Of a stretch of 64,000 nucleotides of DNA, positions 1 to 8,902 are shown in pieces. The notes under the pieces were generated by a model that saw only the letters and a list, made by a program, of their open reading frames with translations, did not search any database and was not told the DNA's origin. Origin of the DNA: an uncultured Flaviramulus sp. (lineage in GTDB: Bacteria > Bacteroidota > Bacteroidia > Flavobacteriales > Flavobacteriaceae). The stretch is taken from contig CANLXL010000002.1 of NCBI GenBank assembly GCA_947495125.1, forward strand, positions 1 to 64,000, read 5' to 3'. The position numbers and the translations under genes were made by a program. Each line of letters opens with the position of its first letter. Position 1 is the stretch's first letter.

Positions 1-42
1 AAATTTAAGAATCACACCAATGGCATGATTAAGGCGTTTTAG
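1..42 (+). CDS. Possible 3' tail of an upstream gene (partial)
   Basis: Frame 1 is open from base 1 to a TAG at 40-42 and ends in the residues GMIKAF. A hairpin terminator follows about 55 bases later, as expected behind a gene end. Only 13 residues are visible, so the product cannot be named and the reading frame itself may be chance. Confidence 0.3.
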   Translation, partial: KFKNHTNGMIKAF

Positions 43-97
43 CCAATCGCAATTTGTGCTCTTGCAAACTCAAAAATAGACTGTTGCCTTTTTTAGA

Positions 98-129
98 AAC
101 CCTTCATAGTTATTTATGAAGGTTTTTTT
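98..129 (+). terminator. Rho-independent terminator
   Basis: The arms AACCCTTCATA and TATGAAGGTT flank a short loop and are followed by a run of seven T. It would end a transcript entering from the left edge of the window. Confidence 0.75.
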
Positions 130-141
130 GTTTTATAAATA

Positions 142-174
142 TTGGATTTTTTCAATAAAAAAGTACTAACTTTA
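142..174 (+). promoter_or_regulatory. Candidate promoter of the T9SS substrate gene
   Basis: A TTG at 142-144 lies 22 bases before TAACTTTA (167-174), one base off the Bacteroidota -7 consensus TAnnTTTG. The -7 region sits inside a 7-bp inverted repeat (ACTAACT at 165-171, AGTTAGT at 177-183). The match is imperfect and the call tentative. Confidence 0.3.
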
Positions 175-257
175 ACAGTTAGTTGATGCTTCTTTAGAAA
201 TTCAGAATAGCATAACTGGCAATTTATAAAGAGAAAGATCAAATTTGATAAAACCTA

Positions 258-2972
258 ATGAGAGTTTATTTACTTTTTTTATTCACTTTTCTTAGTACAA
301 ATCTATTTTGTCAAAATGAGGCAAATAATTGGTATTTTGGAGTGCGTGCTGGTTTAAATTTTGCTACACAAACCCCACAAGTTTTATCTGATGGACAGAT
401 CTTCGCTCCGGCTGGTTGTGCTTCTATTTCGGACCGAAATGGAAATCTTCAATTTTACACCAATGGAAATGTCGTTTGGAATAATAATCATGCGATCATG
501 ATTAATGGCGCTCTAATTGGCGGAGACAGAGACGCAGCACAGAATTCACTGATCGTTCCATTTTTTGACAATCCCGATAAGTATTATATATTTTCTATAG
601 GGTCTACAGGCCTACGTTATTCTGTTATAGATATGAGCTACAATGGTGGTTTAGGTGAAGTCATTGAGAAAAACAGCGCCTTATTAGGTGGGGCTGGAGT
701 TGGTAAGGTATCAGCTGTTCATCATGACGATGGAAAATCTATCTGGGTTATGACAACCAGAAAGAATGATAATGATGTATATACTTCTTTTTATGCTTAT
801 AAAGTAAATACCGATGGTAGCATTGATAACCCGATTATATCGTCCAACGGATTGTTTTATAGAGCGGTTGTAGCGGGAACAATGAAATTTTCTCCTAATG
901 GAAAAAAAATTGCCTGTGCCAACTACCAACCAAAAGCGTTGGATGATCATTTATTGGTCTTCGATTTCAATAGTCAAACCGGAATTGTCAGCAATAAAAT
1001 GAAGCTCTTTACATCCTTCCTCTTTTTTGAAGTTGTCTCGGCTTACGGTGTAGCGTTTTCTCAGGATTCGAAATATTTATATGCAACCTTGTTAAAGCAG
1101 GGAATTTTGGACCCCACCAATATTGAAGATTTCGAGCCAGAAGATATAAGAAGAAACCTTTTAGTGCAATATGATGTGGGAAATTCTAACCCCTGGACTA
1201 ATTCAATTGCGATTCATTCGGAACTCAGTGAACTCATAGCTGGGAGCTTACAGCTTGCTAAAAATGGAAAAATATACAGGGCGTTAGCTGAAAATGGGAC
1301 ATCAGGAACAGAATTTTTGGGTGTAGTTAACGATCCTAATGCTACGGGAATTGAAGCAAGGTATACACATAATAAAATTAATCTAAATGGAGAAAAATCG
1401 AGACTAGGGCTTCCAAACTTTGTTCAATCCTACTTTAGAACAAGAATTTTAACTGAAGAAGGTTGTACAAATAATGCAATACCATTTGAAGTTGATACCT
1501 ATTCGGAAATAACCGCTGCAGAATGGGATTTTGGTGATGGTAGTACCTCTAACCTAATAACCCCTGATCACCTATATGCTTCACCGGGAACTTATAATGT
1601 TTCAGTGGCGATAACGACTGTAAATAATAGGCAAATAGCCGTTTCTAAGGAAGTTCAGGTTCATAGTATTCCCAGTCTCATGGATAACCAGGAATTGATT
1701 CAGTGTGATACGGATACGGATGGCATTTCAAACTTCAATTTATACGCTATTAGAGAGAAAATTACCAACCCCGATTTAAATGAAAACTTGTTTTTTTATG
1801 AAAGCAACATCGATGCCCAACAGGATATAGATAGAATTTCAAACCCTGAATTTTATACTAATAATAGTCCAAATCAGGAAATTTTTGTTCGTGTTGTTAA
1901 TGAAAATGACTGTTTTGAAATAACTTCCTTTTTTATAAGTGCAACTTTTGCGGAATTGGGAAATATTTCTGATATGTTCGCTTGTGATGGTTCTGATTGG
2001 ATCTCAGAAGATTTAAAAGGTCTATTTAATTTAACTATTAAGGGGGAAGAGATTCGTAACACATTTAACCTTCCAAGAACCACAATTCTTAAGTTTTACC
2101 CAACCCTTATAGATGCGCAAACGGAGGAAAATGAGATATTTAAAACAATAACGGTAAACTCATCAAAAATATGGGTTAAGGCAGAAAGTGATTTGGCATG
2201 TGTTGGGATATCCCCAATTAATTTAATTGTTAATGATGAACCTATAATTGCGTTTGAAGATACGTATTCTATTTGCCATGAAATTCCGGTAACACTTCTT
2301 GGGAATAGTCTTAATGAACGATTTGAATGGTTAAACAGCAACAATGAAATTATTTCAACGGACAGGCAGTATACGTTTTATAATCCAGGTACTTTTACGT
2401 TTACAGCTTATAAAACCCAGAATGGTATAGAGTGTTCAAATTCAAAGGAAATTATTATTGAAAAACCTGAACCTCCTAGTATTACATCCATCGAAGTGGA
2501 ATCAGAATCAAATACTAATGCTGTTTTGGTTAATGTTGAAGGCGATGGTATTTACGAGTTTTCTCTGGATAATGTAAACTTTTTTGGAAACTCTAATACT
2601 TATAAATTTACCAAAGTGCCTGCTGGTATTTATACTGTTTATGTAAGAAGTCAAGATGATTGCGTACCGTCAACTCAAAAGCAAGTATATGTAATGGGGT
2701 TCCCTAAATTCTTTACACCAAATAATGATGGTGTAAATGATTATTGGAAAATCAAGGGATTGGATAGAAGCCTTTATAATTCGATTACCATTAGTATTTT
2801 TGATAGATTTGGTAAGCTTATAACAACATTTACCGATAAAAATAACAATAGTTGGGATGGAACTTTTAATGGCGAGATTTTACCTCCTAATGATTATTGG
2901 TTTGACATGAAATTAATAGACACTAATAATAATATAGTCCAAAAAAAAGGGCACTTCTCATTAGTAAGATAA
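258..2972 (+). CDS. T9SS type B sorting domain protein with PKD domain
   Basis: A secreted or surface protein of 904 aa. The N-terminus (MRVYLLFLFTFLSTNLFCQ) is a Sec signal peptide. Residues about 20-390 hold WD40/beta-propeller-like repeats (KYYIFSIGS, KYLYATLL). A PKD-type domain follows near 400-475 (AAEWDFGDGSTSN). The last 90 or so residues match the gliding-motility-associated C-terminal domain: FFTPNNDGVNDYWKIKGL, then SIFDRFGKLI and NSWDGTFNG. That domain is the type B signal for export through the type IX secretion system, often with a PorP/SprF partner. No partner is next to this gene; one lies at 60.4 kb beside another type B protein. The ligand or substrate is unknown. Starts at ATG 258. 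Confidence 0.9.
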   Translation: MRVYLLFLFTFLSTNLFCQNEANNWYFGVRAGLNFATQTPQVLSDGQIFAPAGCASISDRNGNLQFYTNGNVVWNNNHAIMINGALIGGDRDAAQNSLIVPFFDNPDKYYIFSIGSTGLRYSVIDMSYNGGLGEVIEKNSALLGGAGVGKVSAVHHDDGKSIWVMTTRKNDNDVYTSFYAYKVNTDGSIDNPIISSNGLFYRAVVAGTMKFSPNGKKIACANYQPKALDDHLLVFDFNSQTGIVSNKMKLFTSFLFFEVVSAYGVAFSQDSKYLYATLLKQGILDPTNIEDFEPEDIRRNLLVQYDVGNSNPWTNSIAIHSELSELIAGSLQLAKNGKIYRALAENGTSGTEFLGVVNDPNATGIEARYTHNKINLNGEKSRLGLPNFVQSYFRTRILTEEGCTNNAIPFEVDTYSEITAAEWDFGDGSTSNLITPDHLYASPGTYNVSVAITTVNNRQIAVSKEVQVHSIPSLMDNQELIQCDTDTDGISNFNLYAIREKITNPDLNENLFFYESNIDAQQDIDRISNPEFYTNNSPNQEIFVRVVNENDCFEITSFFISATFAELGNISDMFACDGSDWISEDLKGLFNLTIKGEEIRNTFNLPRTTILKFYPTLIDAQTEENEIFKTITVNSSKIWVKAESDLACVGISPINLIVNDEPIIAFEDTYSICHEIPVTLLGNSLNERFEWLNSNNEIISTDRQYTFYNPGTFTFTAYKTQNGIECSNSKEIIIEKPEPPSITSIEVESESNTNAVLVNVEGDGIYEFSLDNVNFFGNSNTYKFTKVPAGIYTVYVRSQDDCVPSTQKQVYVMGFPKFFTPNNDGVNDYWKIKGLDRSLYNSITISIFDRFGKLITTFTDKNNNSWDGTFNGEILPPNDYWFDMKLIDTNNNIVQKKGHFSLVR

Positions 2973-3028
2973 TCATAAAAAATCTCTATAGATGCGGGGT
3001 CAATGAGGTCTTAACTCGTAAACCGTAT

Positions 3029-3601
3029 TTATTCAGTCTCGATTTCAACAATCATTTCAATTTCAACAGCGATATTCCCCGGAAGAGATCCCATACCTAC
3101 CGCAGCACGAGCATGTTTACCACGTTCACCAAAAACTTCAACCATTAAATCGGAATACCCATTTATCACTGCCGGATGATCGGTAAATTCAGGTGAGGCA
3201 TTTACCATGCCTAAAACTTTGACTATGCGTTTTACCTTGTTCAAATTACCCAGTGTTGCTTTTAGTACCGACAATTGGTTTATCGCCGTTACTCTTGCTG
3301 CTTCATAACCTTGCTCAATGGTGAGATCTACACCAACTTTACCGGTAATATTTTCTCCATTACTTTGTAATGGCCCTTTTCCTGCTAAAAATAATAAGTT
3401 TCCTGTTTGAACAACATTTACATAATTAGCTACGGGACTGGATGGTGCACTCAATGTGATTTCTAATCTTTCTAAATTAGCTTCAGGATTATAATCATTG
3501 ACAACTGATTCGGTTTTTTCAGCAATGTCATTTTGCTTTTTTTCTTGTGTACAACTTATTAGACACAACGTCAGAATACATGCTAAGGATAATTTAATCA
3601 T
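3029..3601 (-). CDS. RidA family lipoprotein
   Basis: A RidA/YjgF/UK114-family protein of 190 aa. The family hydrolyses reactive enamine/imine intermediates released by PLP enzymes. The first 17 residues form a lipoprotein signal ending in LISC, so the protein should be anchored in the envelope, whereas typical RidA is a cytosolic protein of about 130 aa. The RidA fold covers residues about 50-188 (LLFLAGKGPL; VKVLGMVNASPEF; RAAVGMGSLPGNIAVEIEMIVEIE). It is the last gene of the minus-strand operon, about 100 bp behind the SelA-like gene, and an inverted repeat fills that gap. A second RidA gene with a Tat signal lies two genes upstream. Family assignment is firm; substrate is unknown. Confidence 0.88.
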   Translation of the reverse strand: MIKLSLACILTLCLISCTQEKKQNDIAEKTESVVNDYNPEANLERLEITLSAPSSPVANYVNVVQTGNLLFLAGKGPLQSNGENITGKVGVDLTIEQGYEAARVTAINQLSVLKATLGNLNKVKRIVKVLGMVNASPEFTDHPAVINGYSDLMVEVFGERGKHARAAVGMGSLPGNIAVEIEMIVEIETE

Positions 3602-3648
3602 TCTTATTTCAACGGTTATTTTGGTTAAACTTAATTAATTTAAAAGTT

Positions 3649-3692
3649 AAGAAGATAAAATTCAAAAACGAAACATCAAATTTTATCTTCTT
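3649..3692. repeat. Inverted repeat with 14-bp perfect arms
   Basis: AAGAAGATAAAATT at 3649-3662 pairs perfectly with AATTTTATCTTCTT at 3679-3692 across a 16-base loop. It lies between the SelA-like gene and the RidA lipoprotein gene. On the minus strand it is not followed by a U-run, so an RNA-processing or stabilising hairpin, or partial attenuation before the last gene, is as likely as termination. Confidence 0.6.
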
Positions 3693-3700
3693 GTCTATGG

Positions 3701-4924
3701 TTATGCGTTGGAAAGCACCTCTTTTAGTCGGCTTGCAACTTGTCTTTCCTGACCAGGCTCCATCATCCAGGTCGTGATACCAATTTCTTTTTCACTACCC
3801 ACGGTTTCAATGGAAGGATGACCATTCTTTAATTTGTTTCTGGCTTCAGACGCGGTCATTTTAATAATATTTTGATCCCATCTAACTTTTAAAGAAGGCA
3901 CGTGATTAGCGTGTGGGGGTACATGAATTTCGGTTTCTACGCCTTTTACAGACTTCGCACTGTCACTTATCAATTTGATTTGGGCTTCCCACATTTTCCA
4001 TTCTTTAGCGTGATCTCTTTGTAAATACAATTCTAAAGCTACCAGCATCCCCAATACTTCTTCTTTGTTTACTTTCATACCTCTACCAATGGTAGCGCCA
4101 CGAGGAGGGGTATGAAGTCTTGCTGCTTCTATATATTTTCTTTTACCTAAAAGCAAACCGGCACTTTGAGGACCTCTGATACCTTTACCTCCTGAGAAAC
4201 AAACGAGATCGAAGCCCAGTTTGGTGAACTTAAACAGGTTTTCTACCGGAGGTACATCGGCGGCGCAATCTATGAAGGTTGGAATCCCATGTTTTTTACC
4301 TAAGGCAACAAACTCTTCATGTTTAATTGATCCGATTTCAGTACTTGCATTTAAAAACCAAAGCATGGCGGTTTTATTATTTATCGCCTTCTCCAGTTCT
4401 CTGGTATTTTTGACGTTTATTATTTTTGCCCCGGCATTGATTAAGGCATGGGTATAGCCAATATTATGCGATTCTTGAACAATAACTTCATGTTTTAACC
4501 CGGTGACGTCCGGAAGTTGCTCCACTTTTTTATTATCCATTCCAGCCATCACTCCGGCAACGCCAATGGTCATCGCTCCAAATGCTCCTGAGGATACTGT
4601 GGCATATTCACAACCTAATAATTCCGCGATGCGTTCTCCAACTTTATCATGTAATTCGTCTAGGTTAACATATTCGGTGGCCCCATAGCTTATTGCTGAT
4701 GTCACTTCTTTATGCATTAATGATCCCGTCATGGAAGTATAAGTTCCGGCGGCATTAATAAATGTTCTAAGCCCTAGTTCTTTAAAAAAGTTACGAGCCC
4801 CCGGTTCCAATACCGTGTTGCTGATGGATTGTGATTGTCCATGCAACCATTCGGTGCCTAGTAAACTGCCTGCAAGAGGTAGCATAGAAAGCGTTTTTAA
4901 TAATTTTCTTCGCGTTGTTGCCAT
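3701..4924 (-). CDS. SelA-like PLP-dependent enzyme with Tat signal
   Basis: A fold-type I PLP enzyme of 407 aa in the SelA / D-glucosaminate-6-phosphate ammonia-lyase-like group (often annotated aminotransferase class V). The putative Schiff-base lysine is K247 in FSGGKGIRGPQ. Further family signatures are TFINAAGTYTSMTGSLM near the N-terminus, CEYATVSSGAFGAMTIGVAG and IPTFIDCAADVPPVE. The N-terminus reads MATTRRKLLKTLSMLPLAG, a twin-arginine motif before a hydrophobic stretch, which would export a folded cofactor-loaded enzyme. Start is the ATG at 4924. It sits 20 bp behind the Tat-RidA gene, and RidA proteins clear the enamines such lyases release. The reaction is likely an ammonia-lyase or aldolase-type cleavage of an amino or hydroxy acid; the substrate is not determined. 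Confidence 0.85.
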   Translation of the reverse strand: MATTRRKLLKTLSMLPLAGSLLGTEWLHGQSQSISNTVLEPGARNFFKELGLRTFINAAGTYTSMTGSLMHKEVTSAISYGATEYVNLDELHDKVGERIAELLGCEYATVSSGAFGAMTIGVAGVMAGMDNKKVEQLPDVTGLKHEVIVQESHNIGYTHALINAGAKIINVKNTRELEKAINNKTAMLWFLNASTEIGSIKHEEFVALGKKHGIPTFIDCAADVPPVENLFKFTKLGFDLVCFSGGKGIRGPQSAGLLLGKRKYIEAARLHTPPRGATIGRGMKVNKEEVLGMLVALELYLQRDHAKEWKMWEAQIKLISDSAKSVKGVETEIHVPPHANHVPSLKVRWDQNIIKMTASEARNKLKNGHPSIETVGSEKEIGITTWMMEPGQERQVASRLKEVLSNA

Positions 4925-4944
4925 ATTTTAAATTTTAGTCATCA

Positions 4945-5427
4945 TTAATCCACTGCGGCGATACAGTCCATTTCAACAAGAGATTTGCCCGGTACCCCGC
5001 CATACGTTGCGACAGTAGTTCTAACAGGCGGGTTTTTACCAAAACGCCCCCTGAACACTTCGTTCATTCCTTTATAATCCTCCAAATCATGAAGGTAAAC
5101 ATTCACTTTTAGTACTTGTTCCATTGAAGAACCGTTTTTCTCCAATCCTTTTTGAAGTTCTTTAAGAACATGGTCTGTGTGTGCCTTAATATCGCCTTCA
5201 AAATGAGCGCCTTTACCCGCTATATATAGCGTGTTTCCATGTCTTACTGCCCCTGAAAATAAAGGGATATCCTGATCGTTGTCCGGTATGTCCAGAACTT
5301 CTTTTTTAGGCTTTGCTTCTTTAGCTACGGCGTGATTGGTCATACCTAAACCAAAGGCACCAATAATAGCCATACCCATTTTTTTTAAGGAGGATCTTCT
5401 GCTGGTTTTGTTTTCCATGTTATTCAT
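4945..5427 (-). CDS. RidA family protein with Tat signal
   Basis: A RidA/YjgF-family protein of up to 160 aa. After a twin-arginine leader (SRRSSLKKMGMAIIGAFGLG) the mature part from about residue 45 carries the RidA fold: LFSGAVRHGNTLYIAGKG, VLKVNVYLHDLEDYKGMNEVF, and PPVRTTVATYGGVPGKSLVEMDCIA, which includes the usual conserved Arg and the terminal acidic residue. Either the ATG at 5427 or the one at 5418 could start it; both keep the Tat motif. It lies between the RraA-like and SelA-like genes in one transcription unit. Likely role: imine/enamine hydrolysis outside the cytoplasm, alongside the exported PLP enzyme. Confidence 0.88.
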   Translation of the reverse strand: MNNMENKTSRRSSLKKMGMAIIGAFGLGMTNHAVAKEAKPKKEVLDIPDNDQDIPLFSGAVRHGNTLYIAGKGAHFEGDIKAHTDHVLKELQKGLEKNGSSMEQVLKVNVYLHDLEDYKGMNEVFRGRFGKNPPVRTTVATYGGVPGKSLVEMDCIAAVD

Positions 5428-5491
5428 TTGTAATAGATTTATTAGTTGTTTTGTTATATAAAATATGAAAATGATTTGAGACTTACAATAT

Positions 5492-6418
5492 CTACCACAT
5501 TCTCTTTTTTAAGAGTTCGCGTATTTGCGCTTTAGGTACAGGTAATTCATCGATATGATCGTTAAGCCATTTTGAAAAATCTTTTTCGATGTCTTCAGAC
5601 CATTTATTGTCTATTTGCCCGGGACTATAAACACCTTCTTTAAGTCTTGTGATTCCGAATAAATCGCGGAGTCGTACAACTTCGGATGTAATCACAATTT
5701 TTTCAGCCAAATGCGCAGGAATAAAAATAACACCTTCTTTTTTAGCTAAAACGATATCTCCGGGGAGTACAGTAACCGCACCTATCCTAATGGGGGTGTT
5801 CAAACTTAATAGCATCACTTCGGTAAGGAATGAAGGATGCCAGTCCCGAACAAAAGCATTAAAGCCTTCGATCTTTGAAAGTCCTTCCATATCACGACTG
5901 GAGGCATTAAAAACCACACCTGTTTTGGATTTGGCATAAATGGCATTGCCCAAATTGTCACCAATTAGGGTGCCGTCCACAATTTTCCCGAAGCAATCGG
6001 CGACATAGACGTCACCATTAACAAGCATATCTATAGGCCATGAATTGGTGTTTCCAACGCGCCCATCTTTTTTGCCTTTCTTTTTAATCTGATCGGCAAC
6101 ATCGGGACGATTAGGCATATACTGCGCTGTAAGTGCTCTACCCACAACAGCAACGTCATCATGTAATGGTTTCCAACCACCTTCAAATTGATTGTGATAT
6201 CCTTCGTTTCTTAGTACGCCCCAGGCTTCTTCTATAGCGACACTTTTCATCCTTTCAAGAATATCATCAGCAACTTTAGGTCTGCCATCTTCAAACCTTT
6301 CACCCTCCCATAAGGGTGTAAGAAATATGGTTTGCTCTTTGGTGATGGTTTGCGAAACTACTGCATTGGATAGTAGTAAGCATATTCCAAGTAAAGCTGT
6401 TATTTTTATGTTTTTCAT
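5492..6418 (-). CDS. RraA-like family protein, exported
   Basis: A protein of 308 aa with an RraA/MenG-like fold. Members cleave 4-hydroxy-4-methyl-2-oxoglutarate or decarboxylate oxaloacetate, while others act as RNase E regulators. The core lies at residues about 85-250: VYVADCFGKIVDGTLIGDNL and VFNASSRDMEGL resemble the metal and substrate loops, and AVTVLPGDIVLAKKEGVIFIP is the conserved C-terminal strand block. It starts with a Sec signal (MKNIKITALLGICLLLSNAVVSQ) and has about 60 extra residues before and 50 after the core, so it is longer than the roughly 160-230 aa of typical members. An exported RraA cannot act on RNase E; an aldolase or decarboxylase step in the pathway of this operon is more plausible. 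Confidence 0.82.
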   Translation of the reverse strand: MKNIKITALLGICLLLSNAVVSQTITKEQTIFLTPLWEGERFEDGRPKVADDILERMKSVAIEEAWGVLRNEGYHNQFEGGWKPLHDDVAVVGRALTAQYMPNRPDVADQIKKKGKKDGRVGNTNSWPIDMLVNGDVYVADCFGKIVDGTLIGDNLGNAIYAKSKTGVVFNASSRDMEGLSKIEGFNAFVRDWHPSFLTEVMLLSLNTPIRIGAVTVLPGDIVLAKKEGVIFIPAHLAEKIVITSEVVRLRDLFGITRLKEGVYSPGQIDNKWSEDIEKDFSKWLNDHIDELPVPKAQIRELLKKRMW

Positions 6419-6455
6419 AGGTATTATATTGTTTTATTGATTTGTTTGTTTTTAT

Positions 6456-7574
6456 TTAATTCATAGTTTTCGGTTCCTGAATATCCGCCGGAGCATCCTT
6501 ATTTTCTGAATCTTTATCTCTCCACCAGGTTGCTAATGACGAACCTGAGATATTCATCCACGGACCAAAAACCGCCGGAGCTAACCCAATAGTTGCTACT
6601 TTACCCATTTCCAATGCGATTCCAGAAGCGAGTCCACCATTTTGCATTCCTACTTCCAATGCTATGGTACGACAATCCTGTTCGCTCATTTTTAGTGCCC
6701 GACTACCCCAATAGCCCAGAAAGTATCCGGCTATATTGTGAATGATAGCGGCTAATACCAATAATAGTCCAATAGTTAGTAAACTATCTCTTCCTGCTGC
6801 AGTAATGATGGTAATAATAAATGCTATGCCAGCCATAGAAATTATGGGCATAACTTTATCCAGCCATTTGGCTTTTCCATGGAAAAAATGATTGAAAATC
6901 AAGCCTATGATTATAGGTAGGATTACAATTTTTAGAATGCTGAGCATCATGGACCAAAAATCGATAGGTACAAATTGTCCTGCGAAAACCTTCATTAATA
7001 AAGGGGTCATTAAAGGGGCCAAAACTGTAGATACTGCGGTGAGTGTAACCGATAAGGCCAGATTAGCTTTTGCAAGATAGGCCATGACATTAGACGCTAA
7101 ACCACTTGGGGAGGAGCCAACCAAAACCACACCCGCGGCAATCTCAGGAGCAAACCCAAAAAGAGTTGCAAGACCAAAGCCCAGTACGGGCATAATGGTA
7201 AATTGACAAGCAAGCCCAACCAAAACACCTTTAGGCATTTTTACCACGCCTGCAAAATCTTTAATACTCATGGCAGTTCCCATGCCAAACATGATGATTT
7301 GAAGTAAAGGAACGATGAGTTTTTTTAGATTAAAATCTCCAATACTTGTAAAATATGTAGGGTAGTACATAGATACGGTAACAGCAGCAAAGATTAATAT
7401 GGTGAACGAAAAGCCTTTAAATTTTTTTGTGCCTCGTACTGCCAGTGCCAGGAGTAGAAAAAATAGCATAAGCGGTATGCCTGCGTTAGAACCACTTCCA
7501 GAGGCTATCATTACGATGGTAATGGATAGGCAAATGAGTGCACTAATTAATAAAAATTTAAAAATTGGTTTCAT
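6456..7574 (-). CDS. Bile acid:sodium symporter (BASS) family transporter
   Basis: An inner-membrane transporter of 372 aa with about ten hydrophobic segments. Signatures of the BASS family (TC 2.A.28) include KMPKGVLVGLACQFTIMPVLG, VGSSPSGLASNVMAYLAKAN and LEVGMQNGGLASGIALEMGK, the two crossover regions that bind sodium and substrate. Bacterial members import bile acids, pyruvate, pantoate or other organic acids. It is the only operon product with no periplasmic domain, so a likely job is to import the organic acid made by the exported enzymes. The last 20 or so residues are charged and cytoplasmic. The substrate is inferred from context only. Confidence 0.85.
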   Translation of the reverse strand: MKPIFKFLLISALICLSITIVMIASGSGSNAGIPLMLFFLLLALAVRGTKKFKGFSFTILIFAAVTVSMYYPTYFTSIGDFNLKKLIVPLLQIIMFGMGTAMSIKDFAGVVKMPKGVLVGLACQFTIMPVLGFGLATLFGFAPEIAAGVVLVGSSPSGLASNVMAYLAKANLALSVTLTAVSTVLAPLMTPLLMKVFAGQFVPIDFWSMMLSILKIVILPIIIGLIFNHFFHGKAKWLDKVMPIISMAGIAFIITIITAAGRDSLLTIGLLLVLAAIIHNIAGYFLGYWGSRALKMSEQDCRTIALEVGMQNGGLASGIALEMGKVATIGLAPAVFGPWMNISGSSLATWWRDKDSENKDAPADIQEPKTMN

Positions 7575-7619
7575 CTATATTATATTTTAAGAATTCTTTT
7601 TTTTGAATTAAGGTTGGTT

Positions 7620-8870
7620 CTATTCGTTCCATAGAGTGCTGGAACGGCCATTTAAATCCCAAACGACTTTACCTTCTCTTAGTGTTAATTCACAGGTTAA
7701 CTTTTGTGTTCCCTTAATTTTGAATCCTTTGGTGTCTATAAACCCGAAATCACCTTTCGATAGTTTAAGCAGGGTAACATCGGCAACAGCACCTTTGGAT
7801 AAATGCCCTAAATCGTTTCTTTTGATATACTGCGCCGGACTCCAGGTAACACTTTTCATAACCTCGTCCAACGGCATATCCATATTTAAAAATTTAGACA
7901 TGATATTGGTAAGGTCTTTCATCCCCGCATTCATACTTCCGGTATGCAAATCGGTACTCATAGAATTTGGCCAAAAGCCTTGTTTTGTCGCTGGCACGGC
8001 CTGAGAGAACACAAAACTGCCTCCACCATGGCCAACATCGAATACAATACCTTTTTTTTGAGCTTCAAATACATAGGGTCTAACTTTTCCTTTTTCATCA
8101 ACTAAAGCCGTTCTGCCTTTTACATTGGCATAGCAATGAGTGAAAATATCACCAGGTCTTAACTTTTCTAATAACAATGTTTTCATATTTAATTCGGGAT
8201 CACTACCTCCAAAATCTATCATTACCGGAATGTCTCCCAGAATTCCCGCTTTAACCGTACGATCTGTTGGTTCCCAATTCGGACCGTGATAATGCGCCAG
8301 TTTAACACCGACTATGATACCCGGATATTGTTTTGCCTTTTTCGCTGTAGCTTCAGGGTCCATATCTGCCACATTTTGTTCAACAGATCCTCCTTTCATT
8401 CCAGAACCAATAATATTTAGAAAGGACAACACTCGTGTTTTAGATTGGTCGATCGTTTGCTCTTTAAAGGTTTCAAAATTTTTCCATCCCGCTCCTCCAA
8501 CATCAACGATCGTGGTTACACCACTTCTAAAGGTAAAACCATCCGGTGGTAAACTACTAAAGCTATTACTCAAATATGCTTTTCTTACAGTCCCAAAAAA
8601 ATTGTGACCATGAATATCCAGCAGTCCCGCTGATACGATAAGCCCCGAAGCATCTATGGTTTTCTTAGCGCGATCTTTAGCGATATTGGCACTTACCAGA
8701 GCTATTTTTCCATCGCTGATAGCAACGTCCATAACGCCGCTTATATCGTTTTTGGCATCAATAACATGCCCTCCTTTTATCAGGATGTCGTAGTCCTGAC
8801 TTGAAGCCAGTGAACTTATTAAAAGCAGTACACAAGTACTCCATATAAGATGTTTATTTAATTTCATCAT
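7620..8870 (-). CDS. Exported amidohydrolase/deacetylase family metallohydrolase
   Basis: An amidohydrolase-superfamily protein of 416 aa, closest in pattern to the dihydroorotase/deacetylase-like group. Metal-site motifs are in order: HxH at residues 87-89 (LDIHGHNFFG), a lysine in GVKLAHYHG, His in DIFTHCYAN, His in FDVGHGGGSF and Asp in STDLHTG. A Sec signal (WSTCVLLLISSLASSQ) precedes the mature chain. It should remove an acyl group or open a ring in the periplasm. Relatives of this group often sit beside SelA-like PLP enzymes in amino-sugar-acid clusters, which agrees with the gene at 3.7 kb. It is 32 bp behind the dehydrogenase gene. Family firm, substrate unknown. Confidence 0.87.
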   Translation of the reverse strand: MMKLNKHLIWSTCVLLLISSLASSQDYDILIKGGHVIDAKNDISGVMDVAISDGKIALVSANIAKDRAKKTIDASGLIVSAGLLDIHGHNFFGTVRKAYLSNSFSSLPPDGFTFRSGVTTIVDVGGAGWKNFETFKEQTIDQSKTRVLSFLNIIGSGMKGGSVEQNVADMDPEATAKKAKQYPGIIVGVKLAHYHGPNWEPTDRTVKAGILGDIPVMIDFGGSDPELNMKTLLLEKLRPGDIFTHCYANVKGRTALVDEKGKVRPYVFEAQKKGIVFDVGHGGGSFVFSQAVPATKQGFWPNSMSTDLHTGSMNAGMKDLTNIMSKFLNMDMPLDEVMKSVTWSPAQYIKRNDLGHLSKGAVADVTLLKLSKGDFGFIDTKGFKIKGTQKLTCELTLREGKVVWDLNGRSSTLWNE

Positions 8871-8902
8871 AGTAATATAGTAATTTGTTTATAGATGGTT
8901 TA

